Shown piece after piece: positions 20,689 through 32,999 of a stretch of 64,000 nucleotides of DNA (its first letter is position 1; the number at the start of each line of letters is the position of its first letter). Below the pieces are notes generated by a model that saw nothing but the letters and a program-made list of their open reading frames with translations, did no database searches and was not told the DNA's origin. The stretch covers positions 7,380,501 through 7,444,500 of the forward strand of contig OY540819.1 of the NCBI GenBank assembly GCA_961205875.1. The letters are read 5' to 3'. This DNA comes from Sialis fuliginosa. Taxonomy: Eukaryota > Arthropoda > Insecta > Megaloptera > Sialidae. Made by a program: the position numbers and the translations under genes.

Positions 20689-22881
20689 AAGTATGACTTG
20701 CATAAGCTAGCAACATAGTAACTACTGCACTGCATAACTTTTGTGGTTTGCTAATTTAATTTATCTATTAGAGACTTCCTTACAATTAACCGTCTTTCAT
20801 TTAAATAAGTAATTCCAAATACGTCCATTTACAAGAGCTCCTGCACTGGAATGGAATCAAGTTAAACTTTTGGATGGAGAGCTATTCTTTTACACCTGCA
20901 TTCTCTCTGTCTTAACGGACAAGATGATATCGTATCCATTACACGATCTTCTTCCTTTTGAAAATCTCTGCAACGTTACCGTGTTCCAAGTGTGTATACA
21001 AATCATGCAAAACATATCTTCCTTGTTTTATTTTTCTCGAGGAAAATCTCAAGAAAACGTGAGCCGGATTTAAAGCGGGCGCCTCCGAATTAATGATAGT
21101 TGAGGAAAGTTTTGAAGAGACGATTAGAAGGAAATATTGCATGCCCGGATCTGAGTTATTGTGTTTCCGGATTTTTAATTTCAAGAGACGTGTGTTACAT
21201 CTGTAATTAGCACATATAAAGTGCAGTGGTATGGATACATTTTAGATAACGAGTGGGCAAATACTTTTAACGGATTGGATTAAATATTATTATAATATTT
21301 AAATTTGTATGTAAATGAATTTGCGAGTAAAAAGCTCTGAAAAAATATTTTAGTTCTTAACTTATATACCATTTAGTGACATTATGTTTACATGTAAAAA
21401 ATAAACTCGTGATGATAATCAACATATTAAAGCAATGTATAGATAAAATTCAAAAATTTTAATACGATATTTATGAATAGCTCATATATTTTACTAATTT
21501 AAAAACAATAATATTACACGTATGGTTTTTGAGTAATTGGATATTAAAAATAGAATTTTTAATACACGGTAAATGAGAGAACTCGCCGAAAATACTCTAT
21601 TTATTGAAATTCTATACAGAGACGTTTTAAACACTGATTATTCATATAAAAATTATAAGACACATACATTCACGTGTAGTTTCAGAACCAGGTTTATTCA
21701 AAGTAATGAAAAACTAGAAATAGACTGCCATAACATAATGTTTGTAAAGACGCGTGAAAAATATCATCCGTTATAAACAGTTATAGAGTGCGACTTACAG
21801 ACAAACAACTCGTGCAAGTGCAAATACCTACTATAGCCTCGCCATAGTATATATTCTATATATGTACTGTATCTAATTGTTTACTTTTAATTATTAACGA
21901 AGTAAAGAATTCCATTTAATGCACTGTTCTGCATATAAATTTAGAACAACATTTTTCGAAATCAAATCTTTTTTTTTATTGAAAAAATATGAATAGTTTA
22001 CAACTAAAGGGGTGCAAATTTATATTGTGTATAATTATTTACATATTACCTAGATCCTACACAGTCGAGTTGTTATTTATATCGGCTATTAGTAATGTAA
22101 TACATACAGTATGAAGCTGTATGAGTGCATAATGTAGAGAGAGAGGTTAATACGGATAAGAACAGCTAAATATAAATGTAGGTATTGTTATAGGTTAAGG
22201 TAGGTGCATATAATATCAAGTGTGTACTTCGAAGCCACATATTATACCATGTTTTCTGCCAACCTGGTTATGGTATATATGTTTTATTTTACAACTTAAT
22301 TTAAAAACCGTTTATCAAAAATGCCTTGCAGGCTTGGCAATTTATTTATTTGATTGAAATATAATTTTAATAGCATATTTATAAGTTCTAAATTCCCAAA
22401 AATGAAAAAACTTGGTGGTGTTGTTTCCATACCTGAAAGGCACTGAGGAATAATTTTGATATAATATATATATATAGGTGTATTATTTTTATAGTATACT
22501 CGTGATTAATTTAAAAAGCAAGTCGGTTTATTACCAAAGTCACGAAACTGATTAAATTAAGTATTATGACATAAATGGATAGGAAAATTTAGATGTAAAA
22601 TTAATTTTAAGCTATATCTCATGCTATTTTAAAATAACGAAAAATGCAATTTCGTGACTATGGCATTGACCCGCTAATATATTAAAAAAAATAAAAATAA
22701 AACCAGCGCTAAAAATCCTCAAATAGATATCGAAATATAGCTGTCGCTTTATATAATTTTTTTTTTTAATTATCAATTTCAAGTCAAACATCGCGTATTA
22801 GTGTCCCGTAGCGTATCATCTTTGAATTTATTATTTTAATTTAATTTTAGCAAAGTGGAGAACCATAAGCTATAAATGATA
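20689..22881. other. Intergenic DNA, one shared repeat
   Basis: No gene supported. The 20,830-21,200 part is less A+T-rich and ends in the repeat shared with 23,452. Short frames on both strands over 20,870-21,184 overlap each other and are not convincing. Confidence 0.45.
21137..21215 (+). repeat. Dispersed repeat, copy 1
   Basis: GAAATATTGCATGCCCGG and TTTCCGGATTTTTAAT recur in the same order at 23,452-23,530, with about 80 bp of similarity. No ends or duplications were found. Confidence 0.55.
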
Positions 22882-22896
22882 GTTCGTCTATAGCTT

Positions 22897-23030
22897 AGAT
22901 AGATAGATAGATAAAGGGGGGTGGAGCGAAGCTCCTGCACTTAGGCCGCTGGGATCCATTGTGCCCCCTTGAGGTTGCTAAGACTTCACTCTTTGAACAG
23001 GTCCGTTGCTTCCGTGAAGGATAGAATCCT
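22897..23030 (-). mobile_element. 5'-truncated LINE-type 3' end
   Basis: Flanked by a perfect 15-bp duplication, GTTCGTCTATAGCTT, at 22,882-22,896 and 23,031-23,045. On the minus strand the 134-bp insert runs through CCTAAGTGCAGGAGCTTCGC and finishes in (TATC)n. A target duplication of this length plus a tetranucleotide tail marks a non-LTR retrotransposition product. The exact clade cannot be read from so short a piece. Confidence 0.8.
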
Positions 23031-23045
23031 GTTCGTCTATAGCTT

Positions 23046-25176
23046 TGATTTATTTAAAAAAAAGAAAAAATCCCGTATAATTGCGGTGACGATTTTTTTT
23101 TTGATCTTGACATCTTTAAACATATTTTTAATTTTTTTCAGATTTTTCTCACTTTAAACCTCATTTGAATTGAATAAAAAAATTGTACTCCATATTTTCC
23201 ATCAAAAAGCGTTAAAATCTAAAAAAATATTTTTGTATTTTACTATATTTATGCTAAAACTCAGTTTTCTAGGTCAAATGGTTCAATAGCTAGAAGGCTG
23301 TAACCGACAGACATACAGACACAGTATTGATTCCATAAGTTTTCCGTTTTTCCAATTTCGGTACGTGTAATACAAAAAACATACTTACATATTATACATT
23401 AAAAATCAAAGCAATAACAAGTAAGAAATGTTTTGTTAAAATAACCGTAGTGAAATATTGCATACCCGGATCCGGCTTGTTATATTTCCGGTTTTTATAA
23501 TTCCGTGTGACGTGTACAGCTCAGGTAATTATCATGTCCTATTATGTTTCTTGGTGGAGATACTTATCGTTCCAGTTGAACAGAGGAAACTGAATCGAGT
23601 TTAGAATAAAATTTAATGCCTTAATAAATTGCATTCTTTATTTATTTTTTTTAATCTGATTAATTTAATAACTTAATATTCAGTTGGATAATATGCCGTG
23701 TTTTAATTTGTATTACTGTTATTTTAACCACTGTTTCGTTAAATTATAAAATATCTTACAGAAAAAAAAACATTTCGTTTTATAATACAGATCGGTTTCG
23801 ATTATTTCTCTAGATTTTAAATACAAAATAACACATGAAAAGGTTTTTATTTTTATTTTTAGACGCTCTTTATATTTATATGTATCACATTTTGTTTTGC
23901 AGAATATATAAAAAATTGATACTATAATATATGAGCAACTTAATATTATTTATTGAGTTTTTACCTCGAATTATTTTATGTAAAATAAATATACACATGA
24001 ATTTCGTTTATACAAAACATAAATCTTTATACATATTCAACATTTTAACGTGAAATTTTAGTTGTACTTGTAGGTATAATAAATCATTTTGTTGTTCTAA
24101 AAATATACATACATCGACATTTGGATTGTATTTTAATTACAGTAATAAATTTAAATTTGGATCGAAAAATGTTTAAGCATTATTATTTTATTTATGTTAT
24201 AATACATATATAGGGTGTGGGTAAACTATGTATTTCAACATAAAATATAATATCAAGAAACCAGTTTGAAATATTTTTGTAAAAAAATATTTTTTTTAGA
24301 CAACTCCATAATCAACATCCGTATAAAAAGGGAGAGGTTATGCGTTTAACCTGTTTATTTGTTTGTACATTTGTATATACATTCCCCAGCAGCTCTCTAA
24401 TGGTTTATGAATACCAATAAGTAAAACACTAATACATTGTTTTTAAAATAATTCGTACAGGTTTTGTTACTATTTTGTAAAAAAAAAATTGGTGTAAAAA
24501 CGCCATAATACATCAATTGATTTCGGTGCGATTTTCATTATATGTAAATAGATTTCTTCGAGATGGTTACAGGATAAATTAGATGGAAATTTAATTACCA
24601 TTTTAATAACAGAATATGAAGACCCTTGTTCCAGTTGGAAGAGAGGGGGGAGAGGGGGCTGTTAAAAATATTATATTACGCACACAGAAACGGTAGTGTT
24701 TTTTATTTATTTTTTTCTGACTGCTGTTATTAAATATTATAAGTCGTCTAGGCTTAAGATTTCGTGAACCTTCACTGTGATTGCATGACCAATATGTAGT
24801 ATATATGTATGTATTGGTGTGTAACCTTAATATTAATTGGATCAAATCTAGTGTGCATTAAAACATTACGTCGAACCGATTTCAGTGAGATCTAATATCG
24901 GAAACGTAAGTAATTCCTGTACCGGAAGTTTGATCATTTCCAGTTAGGCACTTCCTTCTTTGGAGATGAATCTGCCCATTTTCATTTCAGACAAGCCCAT
25001 AGCTTATAGTACATTTATACGTGACTAGATGCTGTGGAGCGATCTACGAATATTGTCTGATTTGTACATGTAAATAGGTATTTTTATTCACGGTGCGTTG
25101 TCTTAAATTGAATGTTTGTTTGAAAAATAAGCTGACAATAAGTTGACTGAAAGTGAAAACAAGTTTGTATATAGTA
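23046..25176. other. Intergenic DNA with decayed repeat pieces
   Basis: Contains a CCGACAGACATACAGACACAG module near 23,300 (cut from an insect repeat), the second copy of the dispersed repeat at 23,452-23,530, and mixed sequence at 24,300-24,990 in the style of old repeats. No gene. Confidence 0.45.
23452..23530 (+). repeat. Dispersed repeat, copy 2
   Basis: Direct-orientation relative of 21,137-21,215: GAAATATTGCATACCCGG, TTTCCGG, TTTTTATAATTCC and GACGTGT in the same order. Confidence 0.55.
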
Positions 25177-25938
25177 GAGGAAAGTCGGTTAATTTGGACC
25201 ATTTTTTTTAGGTTTAGACAAATTATTTTTTTATTAAGTATTAATCAACATAATTATCATAAACTCCACAATAAAATGTGAGATTGGAGATGGAGGTACT
25301 GTAAATTGGACCACGGAGTTGCTAATTTGGACTTAAATAGAATCTTAACTAAAATATACCTGTAAACAAAATAGAATATATATTTATGAATTACAGACTA
25401 TCAACAATTATTTATCATAAGTTTTAAAACAGAAAACTATATAAAATCAGTCTCGTTACATTATTTCAATTAAATTTTTAAAGAAAAACAATAATCACAT
25501 ATGTCAGGATTATTGGTACAAATTTCATGATTCCAGTTATGGCAACTATGTGCGGTCCAATTTAACCAACAGTGTGAAAAGTGAGAAAAAAAAATCTAAC
25601 AAAAATATAACCTATCAAATCCGCCAATGAATCCATGACAGTTAATTGTTGATAAATTGCTGCTGCAATCTATCAATTAAAAACGCTGTATGCTTATCTA
25701 TGTACTAACTACATATATCCTTAGCACGAAAAACTTAAAAATGACATCAATAATCACTTATTCTCATTTGCGGAAACAAAACACTAACATTCAACTTGTC
25801 AAGGAAAACAATACAGCCGATATGCAATGAAGTTAGGTGCCTATCGCACGATTTTACCATTTAAAAAATCAGAAAAATACTTTTCGAATATAAGGGTGGT
25901 TCAATTTACCGAGTGGTCCAATATACTATACTTTCCCC
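25177..25938. mobile_element. TA-target DNA transposon with AATTTGGACC motifs
   Basis: Ends GAGGAAAGTCGGTTAATTTG and (reverse complement) GGGGAAAGTATAGTATATTG, each flanked by TA. A TTGGACC motif recurs near the ends (near 25,190, 25,303, 25,322, 25,555, 25,889, 25,913) in inverted arrangement. The architecture matches 3,231-4,177, but the repeated word differs (TTTGGACC instead of TTGAAAC). Nonautonomous. Confidence 0.75.
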
Positions 25939-25940
25939 TA

Positions 25941-27861
25941 TATGGAGTTTTTGGTTTTTTAATATAAAAGAAGAATAGGCCGCATGTAGGGATGATATTT
26001 TTCTCGGACTTGAACGGTCTCAAAAAGAGATTAATATTAATTTATTAAATTGTTTCTTCCAAGAAACTCATTAGGTGTGCTATGCGTTCACTAGATAAAC
26101 ATAAACAAACTGGAAATTACAACTAGAGTATTTTTTTATATACATAGGTATATTCTGTTATCCTTTGTATCGAATATCTACATGTAGAAGCATCAAGCAT
26201 GAATAAATCTTCCGAAATGTTATTCTTTATAATTTATGTCAATATAAATTTCATAACTACGCTGAATAAGATACGGGCGGGCCGTATTTTAGAACGTGAA
26301 ACATGACGCCCTTTGAATGGATATTATCATTCATCCCTTGCAGGACCACGTTCAACAACATTAATTCTGTAATAATATTTTTACTGCAGTATAAACAAAT
26401 GTGAAGCAATTTTTATATATCGTTTCTTTTAGAACTTGAATAAAAAAAATTAAAACCAGAAGATTTACAGTGACTCTTGGCCAAAGTTTCGCCACATATT
26501 GCAGGGGATATGTTTTATTTATATTTTACAAAGTACCATTACCCTTAAACTTATTTTAAAAAAAATCGGAATCTGTAGGATCGCGCCAAGCTGACATATT
26601 AACTATTCAACTTATTTGTTAAATTATCAATTTTAATTTCTTAATAATAGCCGAAGGCTAATGGTGTAAGCTAAATTTTTATTTGAGGTTATGTTTAGTT
26701 TTTCAACAATGACTGAAGCAACATTATGGTTGAATTTGATATTAAATTAATTTTTATCATGTTGGGGCTGGGGGGGGGGGGGGTAGATAACATAAAGAAG
26801 TTCTCAAGTCCAAAGTGTGTGCGTTTAGGGAAGTTTTACTGTATTATACGACTTGGTCTCAATAATAAGTTATCTAGCACTTACGGCTATCTCATCTTGG
26901 AATATAGTAACTGCTAACTATATCTCTCATTAATTGTGCGTTAAGAGATCTGATTGGTAAAATCAATAGTTACTAAACTGTTTGAGATAAACTATTTCTA
27001 TTGTTATTGAAACCGATTATTAATGTAGTGGTGTGAGTTATCTGAAAGCAAACACAATACAACTATTTTTTTTTTAAATAAACGTTTAGGTAAGCTAAGA
27101 GTTATATAAATTAAAAAATATTTTTTTCAATCTCATAAAAATAATTCCCTAGTAAAGTGCTTTAATTTAATATCTTAATTATAAAATTAATATGGGAAAG
27201 TGGATTAACTTGCTTAAGCTTCTATACGGAGGTTCTAAAGAGAAAATTTTGTTAAACTCAAAGAAAAAATTACAGTTTTACAAGTACCTCGTTTTTTTAC
27301 AGTCAAAGATCATGACAAATATAAATTACAGAAACAAGATCCATCATTCAGTATGTAGGTTAGGAATCATAAAAGTTGAACATCATTATTTAGAGCAAAA
27401 TAAAAAATAACATAGCGCGCGATATACACCTGGAGTTTCTCTGTACCTCGACGATGATATCCAAGAGATATGAAGTGCCTGTTTGCTCTGGCATAGTTCC
27501 AAATTATACTTTGTTTTTGTGTAGATTTCACGGGTACTACTTATATGGTACGTTACATCTTTGTATATAAGGCATCTTAAAATTTTACTGGAAGTCATTT
27601 ATGTTGATAGGTATTTTGCATGCACCGTCGTTGTAAAAGGTTATTATATTTTTATTTGGTTTGCAGTTTTCTTGTATTAAATTACTAACATAGATTAAAA
27701 TATCGTTATTTAGAGTTGCAAAACAATGTATTTTTCTTTTTGTCGTCTTGATAATTTTTGCAGATACCAAAGTCGGTTCGTGATTATTTAAATATTATAA
27801 TACTACCTATATTAAATACATAATATTTATGTTGGAGTACCATTTTTTGAACTATATAGTT
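25941..27861. other. No gene; one G14 run
   Basis: A+T-rich spacer. G14 followed by TAGAT lies at 26,770-26,783. The overlapping short frames around 26.7-27.8 kb on both strands are not gene-like. Confidence 0.5.
26770..26783 (+). repeat. G14 homopolymer
   Basis: Fourteen G followed by TAGAT, as at 15,818-15,831. Confidence 0.9.
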
Positions 27862-28044
27862 AATAAATAAATGGGATACTCTGGTCTATAAGTTTATTTT
27901 TTTATTTATTCTTTAACGTTTCGATCAATATGTTCTAAAAAAAATTGTAGACTTTAAAAATCTGATGAAAATCATATTGATCGAAACGCTAAAGAATAAA
28001 TAAAAATATAAACTTATAGACCAGAGTATTCCATTTATTTATTT
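27862..28044. mobile_element. Head-to-head pair of short retroposon copies
   Basis: Two copies of one sequence face away from a short centre: the right copy (+) runs CTGATGA...GATCGAAACGCTAAAG...GACCAGAGTATTCC...AATAAATAAA-like end, and the left copy is its inverse, starting about 15 bp later. Arms are about 70-80 bp with few mismatches. The right copy contains CTGATGA-N14-GAAAC (see findings). Penelope-like elements often sit in such inverted pairs, but this assignment is an inference. Confidence 0.55.
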
Positions 28045-29074
28045 ACAAAATTAATTACATAATATACTAAAGCATATTTTAAAAACCTATACATGTAAAT
28101 AAATTGGCCTAAATAAGAGGATTCCAATTTTGATATTTAACATAAATAAAAGTGGTTTATTTTAGAAATTTTTCAATAGTGCTTTTTTGTATTAAAATAG
28201 TTGCCATTTTGGAAATAATTTTTGAGTGTGAACTTTGGTTATCAGATAGACAATAGTCTCTTAAAAAAATCTTTTACAAACCGTTTCAGAGGGAAAATAT
28301 TTGAACAAAGGTATGAATTAAATTTTTCAATAAATCTTAAAACTTTATATACTCGTTTCTACATTTTAAGTTACATAACAAAGGAGTGCACACAAGATTG
28401 ATGAATAAAATGTCTTCCTTGCAATTTTCATTTTTTTATTAGAAAAACAATTAGGTATATATAATTAAGGGTAGAACCCCCATAAATCAAATAAACATAA
28501 ATTATGTTTATTATAACTCACTTAATTAAGATTCTAAGATAATATTGGACGCTATAATATACAATATGTATATTATTGTATAAGTTACATACCTGGAAAA
28601 CACATTTCTACATTTCATAAATTTAGATTTGTTTTCTTCTTTTTCATTCTCACAGTTCAGTAAGTAATAATAATAAAGACTTGTTAAATTCTAGGAAGAT
28701 GTTAACATACGAGTAATATGTACATAGAAATGAATTTCAGACTTACTTATATTTTCAAATATATACATACAGATTTCCATGGAAGAAAAATAATATAGTT
28801 TTAATAAAATTATATTTCTTTGAAATACTTATAACGTTTGTTCTGAAACCTTCAGTACTAGCGCACTAAATTATTACAATTAGGGCCAAGTCTGTCACCC
28901 ATGTATATATTTTAAAGTCATTTGGTATACTCGGGGCTGGTAAAAATTGTAATATTAGTTAATATGCACATCATTTTGTAGATTCTTATACCACGTAAGT
29001 TGAATTTTAGGACTCAAATCAATTTATTAATGTGTTATAATTAATATATCATAAGTACTATTAATCATAATAAT

Positions 29075-29103
29075 CTTTCTCTATAACATAGTTATAGAGA
29101 AAG
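29075..29103. repeat. Perfect 13-bp hairpin
   Basis: CTTTCTCTATAAC, a 3-nt loop, then GTTATAGAGAAAG. No poly-T or gene context to suggest a terminator. Confidence 0.8.
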
Positions 29104-29454
29104 CAGCTTCTAAAATGAAAAGAAATAAAATAAAAATGATTGATATTTAATAAACATAATTGTAAAACAAAGAAAACTTTTATATAACTGTAAAAAACAG
29201 CCTAGCACATGCATCGAGCTAAATTATTTAAAATAAGACTTAACGCCACCACCGAAGGGTTAATACTACAAAATTATATTGTAATTTATATAATATTACT
29301 TTTTTTACAATGCGGAAATTCAATATGCAAAACAAAAATCGATAGCGATTAATTAGTGAAAATAATAAAATGTTATAATATTAAAACATTGTTCGGAAAA
29401 TAACACGTACGTACCACATGAAATGGGTGTTGCAATTAATTTTAAAAACTTAAT

Positions 29455-29610
29455 TACAGAGAACACAGATGCGGTGCACAATATGTTAACAATTTCAGCG
29501 GCAATGAACGGCTGGTTTATGGGACCGCGAAACCGAGCAGCGTTCGGATATTATGCAAAATCCTAGCTCCTGACGCACACACCTACCGGGTGGATACATA
29601 AAAACTCATC
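29455..29610. other. GC-richer patch, possible exon or conserved noncoding DNA
   Basis: The patch follows AACTTAATTACAG, which could be a 3' splice site. Two plus-strand frames are open for about 35 codons, but no good donor follows. It contains TTTATGGG, similar to a posterior-Hox-type site, which is too short to be meaningful alone. No TIR or duplication was found. Confidence 0.25.
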
Positions 29611-30148
29611 ATGTTTGATAATAATTGAACATCCTGGAGTAATGGAAAAAAAATGGTCATAAAATGTTTAATTGTCGAATTTTACAGATTAAAATTTCAA
29701 ATCATACAGATACGTTATTTATTACTTATAGCTGTTTGAGTAAAGTTTATAAAAAAACTTTTTAATGTAAAGATAAGATTTCTTGTAAGCAATTCATATT
29801 TTACGTAATTTTTTTTATGTGCATATATGTCATTATAAGTAGAAAAAAACATTTTTTAATTCACTTTATAATAGTTGTATTGAAACTGATTTTAACTAAC
29901 GTATTTAAAAAATTATTATAAAAACACCTTATATGTAAATAACGCTTTGAACCTCTCCCCCACGTAAGGACTTGTAAAGTTTTACGGACTATAACCCCCC
30001 TCCTTCCTAAAGTTTTATGTGATTGATGGACGCTCCCATAGCAAGTGGAAGAATTTACTAGGTCAATGTTAAATTGTTAATATTACAATTGTTTTTTTTA
30101 ATCCACAAAATTGAAAGAATACTATGTTACTTCAATCATTTAAATATA

Positions 30149-30557
30149 CAGTGTATTCCAAGTTGATTAAGACATAGGAAATTTAACGTGGGGACAATTA
30201 GAAATGTTGTAGTAACCTTTGGTCAAATTTAACGATGTGTGATTGGTGCAATTTGAAATTCCGCCTCGAAACTAACTGATAAATTTTAAATTAATCAACA
30301 GTATTTTGTTTTCAACTTTGATAAAGATTAAAATACATTAATGAAATTAAAGTAAGCATCCTAGATAAAATTACAATAATATTTTTTGGTAGATATAAAT
30401 TTGAAAACAAAATACTAATTACTATTTTATTAAATTTTTGTGTTGGCATTTCAAAATGCACCAATCACATATCGTTAAATTTAACTGAAGGTTCTACAAC
30501 ACTTCTAATTGCCCCCATGTTAAATTTCCTATGTCTTAATCAACTTGAAATACACTG
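30149..30557. mobile_element. Foldback MITE family C, copy 1
   Basis: After TA, CAGTGTATTCCAAGTTGATT; the right end is its inverse (AATCAACTTGAAATACACTG) before TA. The arms pair for about 130 bp or more, including GGAAATTTAAC and ACAATTAGAA blocks. A second copy is at 45,740-46,393. The TA target suggests a mariner-type origin. Confidence 0.85.
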
Positions 30558-30559
30558 TA

Positions 30560-31209
30560 TATGATCATACTTGATATTAGCAATTGGAATTATTTAAATA
30601 AAAGAGCGAATTTACAATGTCCGATTTATAAAGATTTATATTATGATACAAAATAAAATATTAGTTAGATGTATACAATGATAAGTAAATGGACTTACAG
30701 ACTTATGCAAAATTTAGTAAGGAGGTGTAACTACTAAATGAATTGTCAAAATAAACGAACATTTTATAATTCCGGAGTAAGTATCATTCTACTAAACACA
30801 ATATACTTTTTTTGCTCCACCCTCTATATCTATACTGACACACATATGGGGTATATCTTCGTATGTATATCAAGTCGAATATATAGATTGGTACTTATCG
30901 AAGACACGAATAGTCTTGGAATAAAAAAAAACCTACCGATTTGTTGATCCAGATAAATGATCAATTGAAGATGGGATTGGATTTTCTTATCAACCACGTG
31001 ATAAAAACTATGATCAACATTTCGTCAAGGATTCTAGTTTTATTTAAATTGTAATCAATACAATGTAATTTTTTATTTTTTTAGTCTATGGGTCGTTTTT
31101 AGAATTTTTGTTTGTGTGTCAGTTTGTCATATAACGCACGAAGTCAGCTGCGCATCTATTAAAGCACATAATAATAAAATAATTATGGTAGCTCTCATAT
31201 TATGATATA
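30560..31209. other. No feature seen
   Basis: The 69-codon frame at 30,738 is preceded by no convincing acceptor and is not gene-like. Confidence 0.5.
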
Positions 31210-32367
31210 CAGGGTGATTCAACACTGTCGTGCCAAACTTGAACGGTACATCGAGGAAAATATTTTAAGCAAAAAACATTATATAAACATGTGTCCTGAA
31301 ATTTGTCACAGCCCTCCAAAGATTTTACTCAAAATTAGTTTTTATTTAATATCTTGAGAACCTATACTGCCATAGTTATGAAATTTGATACAGGGTTTAG
31401 TATTAATAAGTGTTATCTATATCCAGTATCAACCAATAGTAATTTTGACCAGGGTTGTATGGGCCCAGGAGGCCCGTCGATTTTTATCCAGTATTTTTTG
31501 TTCTTCAATTTTTTCCTGAGTTAAAAATTTGAATAAGACTGTATGAGACAAAATACACAAAAATATACTTTGCTCATTTATAATAGGATAAATCGTTTAC
31601 GAGCAATATCGATGCAAAAGAAAGCATGCAGAATTTTACTTAATACGGATGCTTCAAATTAAACAAAATAAATTTATATTCCTGTTCTTTGATTAAAGGT
31701 AAGAAAAAAGTTCACGTACATATATCACCTATTACGTATCCTCTTATACCTATAGCCAGTTCTATTAATGTTGCAAGTAATTTACTAACATAACTAGAAA
31801 GCGATACTTAAAATGGCTATTTGTTGGTAATGATGAATTTTTGGAGGTATATTTTTATTATTTTTTTGTTTTATTTTTTATCATAGAACAAGAATATAAA
31901 AATATTTTTTGTAATTTGAAGCATCCGTATTAAGTAAAATTCTGCATCCTTTCTTTTGCATCCATATTTCTCGTAAACGGTTTATCCTATGATAAATGAG
32001 CAAAGTATATTTTTGTGTATTTTGTGCCATACAATCTTTTTCTAGTGTCTAATTTAGGAAAAAAATTAAAGAACAAAAAAAACTATCGATGGGCCCACTG
32101 GCCTCATACAGCCCTGATCTAAATTATAATTGCTCAATACTGGAAATCGATAACACTTATTAATACTAAACCCTGTATCAAATTTCATAACTTTAACACA
32201 ATGGGGTCTCCAGATATTAAATAAAGACTAATTTTGAATAAAATCTTTAGAGGGCTGTAGCCCCCTTACGAAAAATTTCCGGACACATGTTCATATAATG
32301 TTTTTTGCTTAAAATATGTCTCTTAATTTACTGTTCAAGTTTGGCACGATAGCGGTGAATCATCCTG
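31210..32367. mobile_element. 1.16-kb foldback element, mariner-type ends
   Basis: Starts TA|CAGGGTGATTCAACACTG and ends CGGTGAATCATCCTG|TA. The arms are about 490 bp each (31,210-31,700 and 31,868-32,367), inverted, with moderate divergence (GTGCCAAACTTGAAC, AAACCCTGTATCAAATTT and AGCAAAGTATATTTTTGTG can be followed in both). A centre of about 170 bp separates them. No coding capacity. Confidence 0.85.
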
Positions 32368-32559
32368 TATATAAGAAAAATATATTGTTCAATTATTATT
32401 AAAATTTTAGAAACAAATATCATAGTTAATATAAGGGTTATGGTGTTAGTTATAATATTTTACCAAAACAATACGGAATGAGTGGTAAATAATATCAACA
32501 AAATGTAAATAAATTTTGTTATAAATATCTAACTATCTCTAATGCCAACCCTGTATCAC

Positions 32560-32730
32560 ACACACGAACAATCCGTTGTTCCGCACGACAACGAGTCACC
32601 CGGCACGGGAAACATAAATTGTGGGAAATGCAGTGCACCAAATCTGCACTGAGTTCCCAAGACGCGGGCTTAGTCGTCATTCAGTCTGCGTCTATCCACA
32701 CACACACATATACACACACACACTATAGTC
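32560..32730 (+). promoter_or_regulatory. GC-richer patch with TCAGT initiator and CA run
   Basis: Holds CCGCACGACAACGAG, CACCCGGCACGGG and AGACGCGGGC, then CATTCAGTCTGCG, an exact match to the arthropod TCAGT initiator, followed by a CA/TA microsatellite (32,697-32,726). No element ends are visible. It lies 2.2 kb upstream of the candidate micro-exon on the same strand. A core promoter is one reading; no DPE was recognised. Confidence 0.3.
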
Positions 32731-32999
32731 TGGGGGATTGCATCGAATTATTGCTATGCTATCGTCGTGTGTTCAAACTAAGGTCATGATCATGATCGTT
32801 TTTTATGAAAAGATTATCTAGTTTATTAGTTCTAATTAATTTTGATTCACAGTTGTTAACCATGCGAAGAGATAAGATTATGATGTTTATTATGAAGCAA
32901 AATCATAAAATATTTCTCTCTAATAGCTAAATAATTATAAATCTACATAATTTAATATATCTACATGTCTTCAATACATTTTGAATGTTATATCCAGTA

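Larger units (their letters stand above)
28045..30148. other. A+T-rich DNA with one hairpin and one GC-richer patch
   Basis: Mostly featureless. Contains a perfect hairpin at 29,075-29,103 and a compositionally distinct patch at 29,455-29,610. Confidence 0.5.

Noticed and set aside
28291-28311. 21-bp segment between CCGTTTCAG and AAAG|GTATGA
   Set aside because: Too short to judge; purine-rich acceptor region and no frame-specific support.
29075-29103. Hairpin as transcription terminator or miRNA precursor
   Set aside because: Arms of only 13 bp with a 3-nt loop, no U-tract and no flanking gene.
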